A stretch of DNA of 64,000 nucleotides from Nitrosomonas sp. Is35. GTDB lineage: Bacteria; Pseudomonadota; Gammaproteobacteria; Burkholderiales; Nitrosomonadaceae. Position 1 is the stretch's first letter, and the number at the start of each line of letters is the position of its first letter. Under the pieces are notes generated by a model. It was not told the origin of the DNA. It saw only the letters and a program-made list of their open reading frames with translations, and did not search any database. The position numbers and the translations under genes were made by a program. This document shows, piece by piece, positions 36,048 through 45,316 of the stretch. The stretch is from NCBI RefSeq assembly GCF_033063295.1, contig NZ_JAWJZH010000001.1, positions 186,001-250,000 of the forward strand, read 5' to 3'.

Positions 36048-37248
36048 ATTGCCGTGAAAGTGCGGGCGGTTTAGCGTCGCGCGGCATCAACAGCCACATT
36101 TTTCCGCGCTGTTTCATTTTTCCTGCCTGATTGCCGGCTTCATGACCAAATCCCCAGAAGAAATCCGCACGAATGCCGCCCTTGATAGCGCTGCCGACAT
36201 CCTGCGCCACCATCAGCCGGTTTAGCGGCTTGTTGCTGTTGGGCCAAGTGGTTGACAGAAATACCGGTGCGCCTTGCGGGATCGACTGCGGATCGATCGC
36301 GATGCTGCGCCCAGCGGTCAACGGCACGCCCAAAGCGCCGATCGGTCCGGATAAGTCGGATGGCAGCTCGCGGAAAAATACGTAGCGGGCGTTTTGCTGC
36401 AACAGTTCGGGTAGTTTTTTAGGGTTTTGCTGCCCCCATTGTTTGATACCTTGCATGGAGGCTTTTTCCAGCGGCAATTCGCCGCGCTCGACCAGAAGTT
36501 TGCCGATCGAGTTATACGGGTGGCCATTTTGATCGGCGAAGCCGATTTTCATCGTTTCCCCGTTATCGAGCACGATCCGTCCGGAGCCTTGTATGTGCAG
36601 AAAGAACAATTCAACTTCGTCTTCCACCCACAAAAGCTCGTAGCCATTCAGCAATTTCGGATTATTCATGATGTCCGCCCGGCTGTGATAAGGGACGATT
36701 TTGCGTCCATTCAGACGGCCGCGCAAACGCAGGTCTTTCAATTCCGGATACGCTGTGCCCAGCTCGATCGTCAGTAAATCATTCGGCGCGGCATACACCG
36801 GGTAGCGGTAACGGTTGGAGGGCTTCCGGCTGCCTTTCAGCAGGGGCTCATAGTAGCCGGTGATCAATCCTTCTTCGGTGTTATCGGTATTGATGACTTG
36901 ATACGGCGTGAAATAAGTTTCAAAAAAGTTTCTCAACGCGGTGTTATCGGTTTTTTTCAGTGCTACAGCCATCCGGCAAGTTTCCTTCCAAGCTGGTTGC
37001 TTGCTTAAAGCCGTGCAGCTTTTTTGGAATGCTTGCCACGCCGGTTGCAGATCGTCGTGTTTCCAGCCGGTCAACGCAGACCACTGAACGCGTTTGTGAA
37101 CCGATTTTGTCAGGGGTTTTTCCGCTGGCGGCGGTGCAACGGTTTCCGCCGGTTCGCTGGGCGGCAGCGTGGGGCTGATGGTTCCGGTAGCGCAAGCGGT
37201 GAGCAGCAGGTATGAAACGGCAATAATAAAACTTAATTGGTTTTTCAT
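36046..37248 (-). CDS. mltA: Membrane-bound lytic murein transglycosylase A
   Basis: A 400-residue outer-membrane lipoprotein that cleaves peptidoglycan glycan strands to anhydromuropeptides. The N-terminus has the lipobox LLLTACATG (Cys19). The MltA domain contains LITGYYEPLLKGS, AELRLRGR-like LRLRGRLNGRKIVPYHSR and VELFFLHIQGSGRI. The C-terminal 3D domain has LMVAQDVGSAIKGGIRADFF with the conserved Asp residues. It converges with dsbC over the shared terminator. No defects seen. Confidence 0.93.
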   Translation of the reverse strand: MKNQLSFIIAVSYLLLTACATGTISPTLPPSEPAETVAPPPAEKPLTKSVHKRVQWSALTGWKHDDLQPAWQAFQKSCTALSKQPAWKETCRMAVALKKTDNTALRNFFETYFTPYQVINTDNTEEGLITGYYEPLLKGSRKPSNRYRYPVYAAPNDLLTIELGTAYPELKDLRLRGRLNGRKIVPYHSRADIMNNPKLLNGYELLWVEDEVELFFLHIQGSGRIVLDNGETMKIGFADQNGHPYNSIGKLLVERGELPLEKASMQGIKQWGQQNPKKLPELLQQNARYVFFRELPSDLSGPIGALGVPLTAGRSIAIDPQSIPQGAPVFLSTTWPNSNKPLNRLMVAQDVGSAIKGGIRADFFWGFGHEAGNQAGKMKQRGKMWLLMPRDAKPPALSRQ

Positions 37249-37300
37249 CGGATTTTGGTTAGAGTAACGGTCTGATTTTAACTTGAGCGTAACTTACATT

Positions 37301-37420
37301 ATGAATTGGTGGTGGCTTGTAGTCGAGGCGGCAGTGGCGCTGGGTTTGTTTTTGTTTGTCATCTGGTGGACCATGTTTTCAGGCAGAAAGAAGCAGGATG
37401 ATGACAGCAAGGATCAATAG
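37301..37420 (+). CDS. Small single-helix membrane protein (39 aa)
   Basis: A short frame starting ATG 37301: MNWWWLVVEAAVALGLFLFV, then IWWTMFSGRKKQDDDSKDQ. One membrane helix flanked by tryptophans and a charged cytoplasmic tail, the layout of small membrane proteins. It lies divergent from mltA. I do not recognise a named family. The codon pattern and tidy composition favour a real gene. Confidence 0.5.
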   Translation: MNWWWLVVEAAVALGLFLFVIWWTMFSGRKKQDDDSKDQ

Positions 37421-37486
37421 ATGACAACCCTTCCTTCAGGTTTGCCGCGGCTGCTGTGATATAGATACCGCCAGGCTGTGGCTGGG

Positions 37487-38233
37487 TTACACCGGATTTT
37501 CAATATCGATAAACTGATGCTGGATGCCGAATTTCTGCGCGATGTGATCGCCCACCGCTTGCACACCGTACCGCTCGGTCGCATGATGCCCTGCGGCGAT
37601 AAATGCAACACCGGATTCACGCGCGGCATGCACGTTCTGCTCCGAGATCTCGCCGGTAATATAGGCATCCACACCCAACTGAATGGCGGCATCGAAATAA
37701 CCTTGCGCGGCGCCGGTACACCATGCAATCTGCCGGATAGGCTTGTCAGGATCGCCGATGATCATCGGCTTGCGTAACAGCGTGCGGGATATTTTCTCGG
37801 CCAATGCGCTTAAAGTTGTGGCTTGCGCTAATTCTCCCTGAGCGGCGATGTCCTGTTCGCCAAACCGGCCTGTTTCGATCAATCCCAGTTTTTTCCCTAG
37901 GATGGCATTGTTCCCTAAATGCGGATGCACATCCAACGGCAGATGGTAAGCGAACAAATTGATGTGCTGCTGCATCAGCAGCGCAATGCGGCGGCTTTTC
38001 ATGCCGGTGATGCGCATATCCTCGCCGCGCCAGAAATAGCCGTGATGCACGAGAATGGCATCCGCTTTCGCGGCGGCAGCGGCTTGCAGCAGATCGAGCG
38101 AGGCGGTAACGCCGCTGATCATGACATGAATGCTGTCACGCCCTTCCACTTGCAGGCCATTTGGGCAATAATCATGAAAACGGGATATGTCCAGTAGTTG
38201 GTTCAGATGATTTTCCAGTTCATCTCGATGCAT
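37487..38233 (-). CDS. Nif3-like dinuclear metal center protein
   Basis: A 248-residue protein of the Nif3/YbgI family, cytoplasmic hexamers with a two-metal site. Metal ligands are visible in [29 protein letters not shown] and [20 protein letters not shown]. The start at 38233 ([14 protein letters not shown]) is preferred over 38254 because AAGGAG lies just upstream. Proposed roles include GTP cyclohydrolase I-like activity, but the function is unresolved. Often next to a DegS-like protease gene in betaproteobacteria, as here (divergent). Confidence 0.88.
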   Translation of the reverse strand: MHRDELENHLNQLLDISRFHDYCPNGLQVEGRDSIHVMISGVTASLDLLQAAAAAKADAILVHHGYFWRGEDMRITGMKSRRIALLMQQHINLFAYHLPLDVHPHLGNNAILGKKLGLIETGRFGEQDIAAQGELAQATTLSALAEKISRTLLRKPMIIGDPDKPIRQIAWCTGAAQGYFDAAIQLGVDAYITGEISEQNVHAARESGVAFIAAGHHATERYGVQAVGDHIAQKFGIQHQFIDIENPV

Positions 38234-38314
38234 TGATTTTTCTCCTTGGTGCATATACTACACCGCAATCAATTCATTTCTGCGGCTATTTTAATTTTGG
38301 AGTAACGAACTTTG

Positions 38315-39454
38315 ATGTACAGACTCTGGTTGATTTTTGCACAAACGGCGGCAGTTTTGCTGGCTATTTTTTTTGTGATTTCCACGCTACGGCCGGAGTT
38401 GCTGCCGTTGAAACCGCGCGGAGAAATCGTGACCATCCGAGAAGCCGCACCAGCGGTTGAAGCGGATAGGCCGGACAGTTATTCCAGAGCGGCGGAAGTT
38501 GCTATGCCGTCGGTGGTGAATATTTTTACTAGCAAAGAAACCAAGGAACCATCGCATCCTTTGCTGGACGATCCCGCATTGCGGCGGTTTTTTGGCGAGC
38601 AATTCGAATCCAGGCCGAAGCGCACATCGAGCCTGGGTTCCGGCGTGATCGTCAGCGCTAACGGTTATATCCTAACCAACCATCATGTGGTCGAAGCCGC
38701 GGATGAAGTTGAAATCGCTCTGCTCGACGGCAGAAAAGCCAAGGCCAAATTGATCGGTTCCGATCCGGAAACCGACCTGGCGGTACTGAAAACCGATCTG
38801 AAGGATTTGCCGGTGATCACATTCGGGCAATCGCAACAAGTTAAGATTGGCGATGTGGTGCTGGCGGTCGGCAATCCTTTCGGTGTCGGACAAAGTGTTA
38901 CCATGGGCATTGTCAGCGCGCTGAGCAGAAGCCGGGTTGGTATCAATACCTTTGAAGATTTCATTCAAACCGATGCCGCGATCAATCCCGGTAATTCCGG
39001 CGGCGCGCTGACCGATACATCGGGCAATTTGATCGGTATCAATACAGCGATCTATTCCCGCAGCGGCGGCTCGTTGGGTATCGGCTTCGCGATTCCGGTG
39101 CATATTGCCAGACAGATCATGGAACAAATTGTGCAAACCGGCGGTGTGACTCGCGGCTGGCTGGGCGTCAGTATGCAAGACATGACGCAGGAGCTGGCGG
39201 AATCGTTCGGTCTTGAAGAACCGGGTGGTGCATTGATCGCCAGCGTGCTGAAAGATGGTCCGGCGGACAAGGCTGGCATCAAGGCGGGCGATATTTTGGT
39301 TGCGATAGCGGGCAAAGCGCTCAAGAATTCTTCCGAGATGCTGAATGTGGTGGCCGCGCTGGCGCCGGGTGAAACCGTGACGGTTACGGTCATCCGCAAC
39401 AAGCAGGAAAAATCGATTCCGATCAAAGTAGGCGTGCGCCCTAAACAGAAGTAA
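38315..39454 (+). CDS. Membrane-anchored DegS/HtrA-type serine protease
   Basis: A 379-residue trypsin-like protease with one PDZ domain. An N-terminal helix (LWLIFAQTAAVLLAIFFVIS) anchors it to the inner membrane. The catalytic triad is in ILTNHHVVEAADE, DPETDLAVLKT and INPGNSGGALTD. The single C-terminal PDZ (RGWLGVSMQDMTQELAESFG onward) matches the DegS/AlgW type rather than two-PDZ DegP. Such proteases cut anti-sigma factors in envelope stress. A TTG at 38312 is an alternative start that sits better with the GGAG at 38299-38302. Confidence 0.9.
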   Translation: MYRLWLIFAQTAAVLLAIFFVISTLRPELLPLKPRGEIVTIREAAPAVEADRPDSYSRAAEVAMPSVVNIFTSKETKEPSHPLLDDPALRRFFGEQFESRPKRTSSLGSGVIVSANGYILTNHHVVEAADEVEIALLDGRKAKAKLIGSDPETDLAVLKTDLKDLPVITFGQSQQVKIGDVVLAVGNPFGVGQSVTMGIVSALSRSRVGINTFEDFIQTDAAINPGNSGGALTDTSGNLIGINTAIYSRSGGSLGIGFAIPVHIARQIMEQIVQTGGVTRGWLGVSMQDMTQELAESFGLEEPGGALIASVLKDGPADKAGIKAGDILVAIAGKALKNSSEMLNVVAALAPGETVTVTVIRNKQEKSIPIKVGVRPKQK

Positions 39455-39496
39455 CCGCATGCCAGCATTCTAATGTGATGATGCCAATTAAAATTT

Positions 39497-41149
39497 ATGA
39501 AAAATCTATTACCTGCTAACGGATTCTTATCCATCATCGCGCAGTGGTTTAGCGCCAATATTCTGGCGCTCGGGCGGGAAATGCGCTTGTCTTACCTGCC
39601 GCCGTTGATGGTGTACGTTGCCGCCGGTATTTCCGGCTTAACGGGGATTGTGGGCACATTTTACGTCAAGGAAAAGCTCGGCCTTTCCGCCGAATTCCTG
39701 GCGGCGCTCGGATTCTGGATGATGTTGCCGTGGGCGCTCAAGATGCCGCTGGGTCATCTGGTCGATTTAGTGTGGCGCTGGAAAGGGTTGCTGGTGTATC
39801 TGGGCGCCAGCTTGATCATGCTGAGCCTGATTATCATGATCGGCCTGCTCGGGCACACCGAAGCCATGGCCGCGCTGGCGCCGGTTGAAACCTGGTATGT
39901 GTTATCCGCTTTGCTGGCACCGGTCGGCTATGTGTTGCAGGATGTGGTTGCCGATGCGATGACCGTTGAAGCGGTGCCGCGCGTCGACGAGAACGGCAAT
40001 AAATTGGATGCGGAAAAACGCAAACTGATGCACGTCACCATGCAGACTTTGGGGCGTGTCGCCATCATTGGCGGCGGTGTGCTGGTATCCGTTGCCAACG
40101 TTGTTTTACTGCGCGATGCAGCATCATTACCGGAAGTGGAAAAGGATGCGTTGTATCTGTTGGTTTACGAGTTGGCTTTAATCATTCCGGCGGTTTCCAT
40201 TTTCGGGGTTGTTTTTGCGGCTTGGTTACAGCGGCGTGAACGCAAGCGCTTTCAGGCGCAAGGGTATAACCGGCAGGAAGTGGATAAATTACTCGGTATG
40301 CATTCGGAACCGCCCGCAATCAACTGGTGGATTCTTGGCGGCGGATTGGTTTTTACCGTCATGTCGCTGGGCGTTGGTGTCAGTGGTGTATCCGGCGGGG
40401 AGGAGATCGTGTTTGCCATTTCCATGGCGATTATCGTGTTTCTGATGTGGCGATTGACTGGAGAACTCGAGCCCGATGCGCGCAATGTGCTGGTTGGAAC
40501 CGCCGTGATGATTTTCATATTCCGCGCGATTCCCAGTCCCGGCGCAGGTTCTACTTGGTGGATGATCGATGAATTGGGGTTCGATCAGCAATTTCTGGCG
40601 GTTTTATCGCTGATTGGTGCGGTGTTGACGCTGTTTGGCATGTTCATTTTCCGCCGTTTCATGGCGGAGCGCTCAATCGCGTATATCATCGCTTTTCTCA
40701 CCATCGTGAGCAGCTTCCTGTCACTGCCGATCGTCGGTATGTACTTTGGTCTGCACGAATGGACGGCGGCGGTCACGGGCGGCATTGTCGATGCGCGTTT
40801 TATTGCACTGGTCGATACCGCGTTGGAGTCACCGCTGGGGCAAATTGCCATGATTCCGATGCTCGCGTGGATTGCCAATTCCGCACCGGAAAAACTCAAA
40901 GCCACTTTTTTTGCCGTGATGGCTTCGTTTACTAACCTGGCGTTGTCGGCTTCGCAACTGGGCACCAAGTATCTCAACCAGATTTATGAAGTGAAGCGCG
41001 AAGTGAAAGATATGGCAACTGGCCAGATCACGGTTCCGGCCGATTACAGCGAGCTGGGGCATTTATTGATTACTGTCACGATTATCGGTTTTGTTTTGCC
41101 ACTCGTTACGATTCTGATCGTTAAGCACTCGCGCTTCCGTAATGCTTGA
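39497..41149 (+). CDS. Folate-biopterin-type/MFS membrane transporter
   Basis: A 550-residue integral membrane protein with twelve or more hydrophobic segments. The region KMPLGHLVDLVWRWKGLLVY and QDVVADAMTVEAVPR resembles the folate-biopterin transporter branch of the major facilitator superfamily, but only by eye. There is a large cytoplasmic loop near residues 235-260 (QRRERKRFQAQGYNRQEVDK). Substrate is unknown. It lies 42 bases after the protease gene and is followed by an intrinsic terminator. Confidence 0.7.
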   Translation: MKNLLPANGFLSIIAQWFSANILALGREMRLSYLPPLMVYVAAGISGLTGIVGTFYVKEKLGLSAEFLAALGFWMMLPWALKMPLGHLVDLVWRWKGLLVYLGASLIMLSLIIMIGLLGHTEAMAALAPVETWYVLSALLAPVGYVLQDVVADAMTVEAVPRVDENGNKLDAEKRKLMHVTMQTLGRVAIIGGGVLVSVANVVLLRDAASLPEVEKDALYLLVYELALIIPAVSIFGVVFAAWLQRRERKRFQAQGYNRQEVDKLLGMHSEPPAINWWILGGGLVFTVMSLGVGVSGVSGGEEIVFAISMAIIVFLMWRLTGELEPDARNVLVGTAVMIFIFRAIPSPGAGSTWWMIDELGFDQQFLAVLSLIGAVLTLFGMFIFRRFMAERSIAYIIAFLTIVSSFLSLPIVGMYFGLHEWTAAVTGGIVDARFIALVDTALESPLGQIAMIPMLAWIANSAPEKLKATFFAVMASFTNLALSASQLGTKYLNQIYEVKREVKDMATGQITVPADYSELGHLLITVTIIGFVLPLVTILIVKHSRFRNA

Positions 41150-41240
41150 CCGGCTTGATGAAGGAATTGTTATTTTTCTCGCAAGTGCTTGAAAGTTCAC
41201 ATACTCGCTAAATTAATTTTAGCCCAATCCGATATCACTT

Positions 41241-41280
41241 AAACCTGCCTACATAGCAGCTTATGTATGCAGGTTTTTTT
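41241..41280 (+). terminator. Intrinsic terminator after the transporter gene
   Basis: A stem of 15 paired positions with one mismatch, AAACCTGCCTACATA and its partner TATGTATGCAGGTTT, separated by GCAGCT and followed by a run of T (41273-41280). Confidence 0.85.
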
Positions 41281-41350
41281 AATCCGCAAAAACTGAAGCG
41301 TTTTTTTACTTGCGCATTAGTATTTGTTTTTGTTTTGATAAGGAGAGTGC

Positions 41351-41638
41351 ATGAAGCAATTATTTTTAATAATGACTTTGTTTTTCCTGGTTACTGGCAC
41401 CACGTTCGCGGCTGTCAACATCAATACCGCTTCGCAAGCTGAGCTTGAGTCCCTGCAAGGGATTGGCCCCGCTAAAGCAAAAGCGATCATTGAGTATCGC
41501 GAAAAAAGCGGTGCTTTTGCTTCCGTTGATGATTTGGCAAAAGTGAGCGGAATTGGTGCGGGAACACTCAAGCAATTGCGTGATGCGGTTACCGTCGAAG
41601 GCGAAAAAAGCGTGGAAGCGCCAGCTAAGCAGGAGTAA
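41351..41638 (+). CDS. ComEA-like helix-hairpin-helix protein
   Basis: A 95-residue exported protein. The signal peptide ends VTGTTFAAV. The mature part is two helix-hairpin-helix motifs: VNINTASQAELESLQGIGPA with KAKAIIEYREKSGAF, then SVDDLAKVSGIGAGTLKQL. This is the ComEA DNA-binding domain without the membrane anchor. Such proteins bind incoming DNA in the periplasm in natural competence, though short forms are common and often of unknown role. GGAGAG precedes the start; a terminator follows. Confidence 0.88.
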   Translation: MKQLFLIMTLFFLVTGTTFAAVNINTASQAELESLQGIGPAKAKAIIEYREKSGAFASVDDLAKVSGIGAGTLKQLRDAVTVEGEKSVEAPAKQE

Positions 41639-41655
41639 TGTTCCGGCGGTAGATT

Positions 41656-41692
41656 AAAAAACCCTCTCCGGAGAAATTCGGAGGGGGTTTTT
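41656..41692 (+). terminator. Intrinsic terminator after the ComEA-like gene
   Basis: Stem AAAAAACCCTCTCCG and CGGAGGGGGTTTTT around GAGAAATT, with a T-rich 3' end. Confidence 0.85.
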
Positions 41693-41767
41693 ATTTGCGT
41701 AATAACATTGTTTCAATGCCGGTTGCTTGTGCGATAATCTCGAGCATTCGTTATAAAGTCTAAGTTC

Positions 41768-42655
41768 ATGTATAAAACGATTGAGAATTTTGTTGGCAAT
41801 ACGCCTTTAGTAAGACTCAAGCACCTGCCTGGCACAACCCGTAATGTTATTCTCGCCAAACTTGAAGGCAATAATCCGGCTGGATCGGTAAAAGACCGGC
41901 CGGCACTATCGATGATTTCGCATGCACAGAAGCGCGGTGAAATTAAACCGGGCGATACCCTGATCGAGGCCACCAGTGGCAATACCGGCATCGCGCTGGC
42001 GATGGCTGCCGCCATGATGGGCTATCGCATGGTGCTGGTCATGCCGGAAAACCTCAGTATCGAGCGGCGCCAATCGATGAGCGCCTACGGTGCGGAAATC
42101 ATTCTGACGCCGAAAAGCGGCGGCATGGAGCAAGCGCGCGATTTGGCCGAAAAGATGCGCGATGAAGGACAAGGAATCATTCTCGATCAATTTGCCAATC
42201 CGGATAATCCGCTAGCGCACTATGAAAGCACGGCGCCGGAGATTTGGCGCGATACCCAAGGGAAAATCACCCATTTTGTCAGTAGTATGGGAACCACCGG
42301 AACGATCATGGGCTGCTCGCGGTTTTTTAAAGAGCAAGCGACGCCGGTTAAAGTGATCGGTGTGCAGCCCGAAGAGGGGGCGCAGATTCCCGGTATCCGC
42401 AAATGGTCACCGGCATATTTACCGAAAATTTTCGATACCAAACAAGTGGATGACATGATTTACGTGTCTCAACCTGAAGCGGAAGAGATGACGCGCCGGT
42501 TGGCGCGTGAAGAAGGCATTTTTGCCGGTATTTCATCCGGCGGCGCATTGGTCGCGGCCTTGCGCGTATCCGCTACGGTTGAAAACGCAGTGATCGTATT
42601 CATTGTATGCGACCGGGGCGATCGCTATTTGTCAACCGGTGTTTTTGCTGCATAG
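41768..42655 (+). CDS. cysM: Cysteine synthase B
   Basis: A 295-residue PLP enzyme that makes cysteine from O-acetylserine, using sulfide or thiosulfate. The PLP lysine is in NNPAGSVKDRPA, the substrate loop is EATSGNTGIALAM, and the glycine-rich phosphate loop is SSMGTTGTIMGC. The Arg in SIERRQSMSAYG is a CysM-type feature. The C-terminus ends CDRGDRYLSTGVFAA. It precedes ybgC and tolQ, with a 45-base gap. Complete. Confidence 0.94.
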   Translation: MYKTIENFVGNTPLVRLKHLPGTTRNVILAKLEGNNPAGSVKDRPALSMISHAQKRGEIKPGDTLIEATSGNTGIALAMAAAMMGYRMVLVMPENLSIERRQSMSAYGAEIILTPKSGGMEQARDLAEKMRDEGQGIILDQFANPDNPLAHYESTAPEIWRDTQGKITHFVSSMGTTGTIMGCSRFFKEQATPVKVIGVQPEEGAQIPGIRKWSPAYLPKIFDTKQVDDMIYVSQPEAEEMTRRLAREEGIFAGISSGGALVAALRVSATVENAVIVFIVCDRGDRYLSTGVFAA

Positions 42656-42700
42656 CGATGGCGCTGGTTGCGGTATCATTGCCATGCTGGTATTGAAGTC

Positions 42701-43111
42701 ATGCTAAACGATAATTTTTCGCTGCCCGTTCGAGTTTACTACCAGGATACCGATGCAGGCGGGGTCGTCTATCACTCAAACTACCTGAACTTCATGGAAC
42801 GGGCGCGCTATGAGTGGCTCAGGGCGCTGGGATTCAATGTGCACTCCATGGTTGAAGTGCACAACATACTGTTCATGGTACGTTCGCTTGAGGTTGAATA
42901 TTTGAAACCAGCTATCCTGGATGATTTGTTGAGTGTAACGGTTGCGGTGACAGAGGTCGGTAGAAGCCGGATTGCATTATTTCAGGAAATAATATGCAAT
43001 CATGTCAAACTAGTGAGTGCCACGATTCAGGTGGTTTGTGTCGGTGCGGATACGCTTAAGCTGGTGCGTATTCCTGCGCCATTACGTGAGAAAATTGGGA
43101 AAGTCGCATGA
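42701..43111 (+). CDS. ybgC: Tol-Pal-associated acyl-CoA thioesterase YbgC
   Basis: A 136-residue hotdog-fold thioesterase. The active-site segment is VYYQDTDAGGVVYHSNYLNF with the catalytic Asp, followed by MERARYEWLRALGF. The start at 42701 (MLNDNFSLPVRVYY) is preferred over an upstream start at 42668 that adds a non-conserved segment. It overlaps tolQ by 4 bases, as in many proteobacteria where ybgC leads the tol operon. Substrate is likely a short- or medium-chain acyl-CoA or ACP. Confidence 0.92.
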   Translation: MLNDNFSLPVRVYYQDTDAGGVVYHSNYLNFMERARYEWLRALGFNVHSMVEVHNILFMVRSLEVEYLKPAILDDLLSVTVAVTEVGRSRIALFQEIICNHVKLVSATIQVVCVGADTLKLVRIPAPLREKIGKVA

Positions 43112-43788
43112 GTACATCAGTAACACAAGATATGTCGTTTCTTCATCTGATCACCAGTGCCAGCGTGCTGGTGCAACTGGTGATGCTGATTCTGGTCTTG
43201 ATTTCGCTTTCATCGTGGTGGTTTATTTTTCGGAAATTATTCGTCATTCGCTACGAAATCAAGAAAACCGATGATTTCGAGGATATTTTCTGGCGCGGTG
43301 TCGACTTGAATGCACTGCATCAGCGCATCATCAGTTCGCGTTATGAATCGGGCAGCTTGGAGCGCATTTTTGCCGCCGGTTTCGGCGAATTCACCAAGCA
43401 CCCCGCCGGTTCCGATCTCGACGCGGTGATGGAAAGCACACGCCGGGCCATGCGCGCTACCTATCAACGGGAAATGGATTATCTGGAATCGCATCTGTCG
43501 TTTCTGGCGACCGTCGGATCGGTCAGCCCTTACATCGGACTGTTTGGTACCGTATGGGGCATTATGAATTCCTTCCGCAGTTTATCGAGTGTTACCCAGG
43601 CGACCATCGCCCATGTCGCGCCGGGGATTGCCGAAGCGCTGATCGCCACGGCGATGGGATTATTTGCCGCCATCCCGGCGGTGGTTGCTTACAACCGCTA
43701 TGCCAGCAGAACGGATCAACTGGCGACGCGTTTTGAGAGTTTCATGGAAGAGTTGTCCAATGTGTTGCAACGGCGAGCAGCTGAATAA
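43108..43788 (+). CDS. tolQ: TolQ
   Basis: A 226-residue inner membrane protein with three helices, the proton-channel stator partner of TolR in the Tol-Pal system. Recognised by the N-terminal helix, the cytoplasmic loop (GSLERIFAAGFGEFTKHP) and the C-terminal GLFGTVWGIMNSFRSLS and VAPGIAEALIATAMGLFAAI. The start overlaps the ybgC stop. The system keeps the outer membrane connected during division. Confidence 0.95.
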   Translation: MSTSVTQDMSFLHLITSASVLVQLVMLILVLISLSSWWFIFRKLFVIRYEIKKTDDFEDIFWRGVDLNALHQRIISSRYESGSLERIFAAGFGEFTKHPAGSDLDAVMESTRRAMRATYQREMDYLESHLSFLATVGSVSPYIGLFGTVWGIMNSFRSLSSVTQATIAHVAPGIAEALIATAMGLFAAIPAVVAYNRYASRTDQLATRFESFMEELSNVLQRRAAE

Positions 43789-43807
43789 ACGAGATTGAGA
43801 GGTTGTT

Positions 43808-44221
43808 ATGGCGCGTCGTGCCAAGCATAAATTGGTGAATGAGATCAATGTGGTGCCCTACATTGATGTGATGCTGGTGTTGCTGATCATTTTTATGATC
43901 ACGGCGCCGATGATTAACCACGGCCAGATTGAATTGCCGCAAATCGGCAAATCGCTGGCGGCACCGGTGGCGCCGCTGGAAGTAATCATTAAGGCGGATG
44001 GCAGCCTGACACTGCGCGATCGGGCCAAGTCGGCCACGGAGCAGAAAGTGGATCGCAATCAGCTGATCGAAGCGATCAAGCAAAAACAAGCGCAAAATGC
44101 CGAGCAACCGGTAGTCATCGCCGCAGACAAAAATGTACGCTATGAAGAAGTCATCAAAGTGATGGATATTCTGCAGCAGAACCAGGTACAGAAAGTCGGT
44201 TTGCTGGCTCAACAGAAATAA
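43808..44221 (+). CDS. tolR: TolR
   Basis: A 137-residue protein with one N-terminal helix containing the proton-accepting Asp in NVVPYIDVMLVLLIIFMI, followed by a periplasmic domain. Partner of TolQ in transducing the proton motive force. It starts 19 bases after tolQ. The length is normal. Confidence 0.95.
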   Translation: MARRAKHKLVNEINVVPYIDVMLVLLIIFMITAPMINHGQIELPQIGKSLAAPVAPLEVIIKADGSLTLRDRAKSATEQKVDRNQLIEAIKQKQAQNAEQPVVIAADKNVRYEEVIKVMDILQQNQVQKVGLLAQQK

Positions 44222-44230
44222 CGATTGCTC

Positions 44231-45274
44231 ATGAGTTCGAGCGACCCGCGCAATTCTCCCCATTCAGAACCAAAATCATTATTGGCAGGTGTGCTGGCGG
44301 TGCTGGTGCATCTGCTGTTTATTGCATTACTGGTTTTTGGTGTGAGCTGGAAAGATCATCCGCCGGAAGGGATGATGGTCGATATCTGGACCGAATTGCC
44401 TAAACCGGTGCAGGAACCGGTAAAAACGCAAGCGCCGCCGAAGCAGCCTAAACCGGTCCCCGAGCCTGTGAAACTCGAGCCAGAGCCCCCCAAACCGGAA
44501 CCGGTTAAACCCGAGCCGCCTAAGCCCGAACCGCCGAAACCGGAACCTGCTAAACCTGAGCCGCAAAAAGCGGCGGTTACGCCACCGGTCAGAAAACCGG
44601 ATATTGCGATGAAGGAGAAACCGGAGCCGGTCAAGGAAAAACCGGATGTGGAAGCGCAAAAGAAAAAAGAACAGGAAAAAATTAAAGAGCAGGAAAGATT
44701 AAAAGAACTGGAAAAACAAAAAGAGCTGGAGAAGAAGAAAGAACTTGAGAAAAAGAAAGACTTAGAGAAGCGAAAAGATGTCGAACAGCAGAAAGAGCTG
44801 GAAAAACAACAAGAAATAGCGAAGCAAAAGGAAGCCGAGAAACAGAAAGCGCAGGAGAAACAGAAGGAATTACAGAAACAGAAAGAAAAAGAACTGGCGG
44901 CGCAACGGCAACGTGAGCAGGAAGCCAAGGCACAGCGCGAAGCGGAAGCGCAACGCGCCGCGCAGCAGGCTGCGGCAAGGAATCAGGTGACGAGTGAGAT
45001 CGGCAAATATAAGGCGCTGATTCTTGCCAAAATCCGAAGCAGAATCGTGATGCCGCCGGACCTGCCCGGTAATCCGGTCGCCGAGTTCAGTGTCACGTTG
45101 CTGCCAGGCGGGGACATTCTCGATGTCAGGCTCAGTAAAAGCAGCGGACACGCCGCTTTTGACAGCGCGGTGGAGCGGGCGATCTTCTTATCCAAACCGC
45201 TGCCGTTACCGCCTGATCCTGCACTGTTTAACGAGTTTCGCAACCTGAATATTACCGTGCATTATCGTGAATGA
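44231..45274 (+). CDS. tolA: TolA
   Basis: A 347-residue inner membrane protein that spans the periplasm and links TolQR to TolB-Pal. There is one N-terminal helix (LAGVLAVLVHLLFIALLVFG), then a long Pro-Glu-Lys segment (about 60-130; EPPKPEPVKPEPPK pattern), a Lys/Glu/Gln-rich helical region (about 140-245) and a compact C-terminal domain with FSVTLLPGGDILDVRLSKSS. The ATG at 44231 is chosen over TTG at 44225. Low-complexity content is normal for TolA. Confidence 0.94.
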   Translation: MSSSDPRNSPHSEPKSLLAGVLAVLVHLLFIALLVFGVSWKDHPPEGMMVDIWTELPKPVQEPVKTQAPPKQPKPVPEPVKLEPEPPKPEPVKPEPPKPEPPKPEPAKPEPQKAAVTPPVRKPDIAMKEKPEPVKEKPDVEAQKKKEQEKIKEQERLKELEKQKELEKKKELEKKKDLEKRKDVEQQKELEKQQEIAKQKEAEKQKAQEKQKELQKQKEKELAAQRQREQEAKAQREAEAQRAAQQAAARNQVTSEIGKYKALILAKIRSRIVMPPDLPGNPVAEFSVTLLPGGDILDVRLSKSSGHAAFDSAVERAIFLSKPLPLPPDPALFNEFRNLNITVHYRE

Positions 45275-45316
45275 TTGTTATAATCAGCCGGTAATTTTTT
45301 GTTTTTTGAAAATTTA

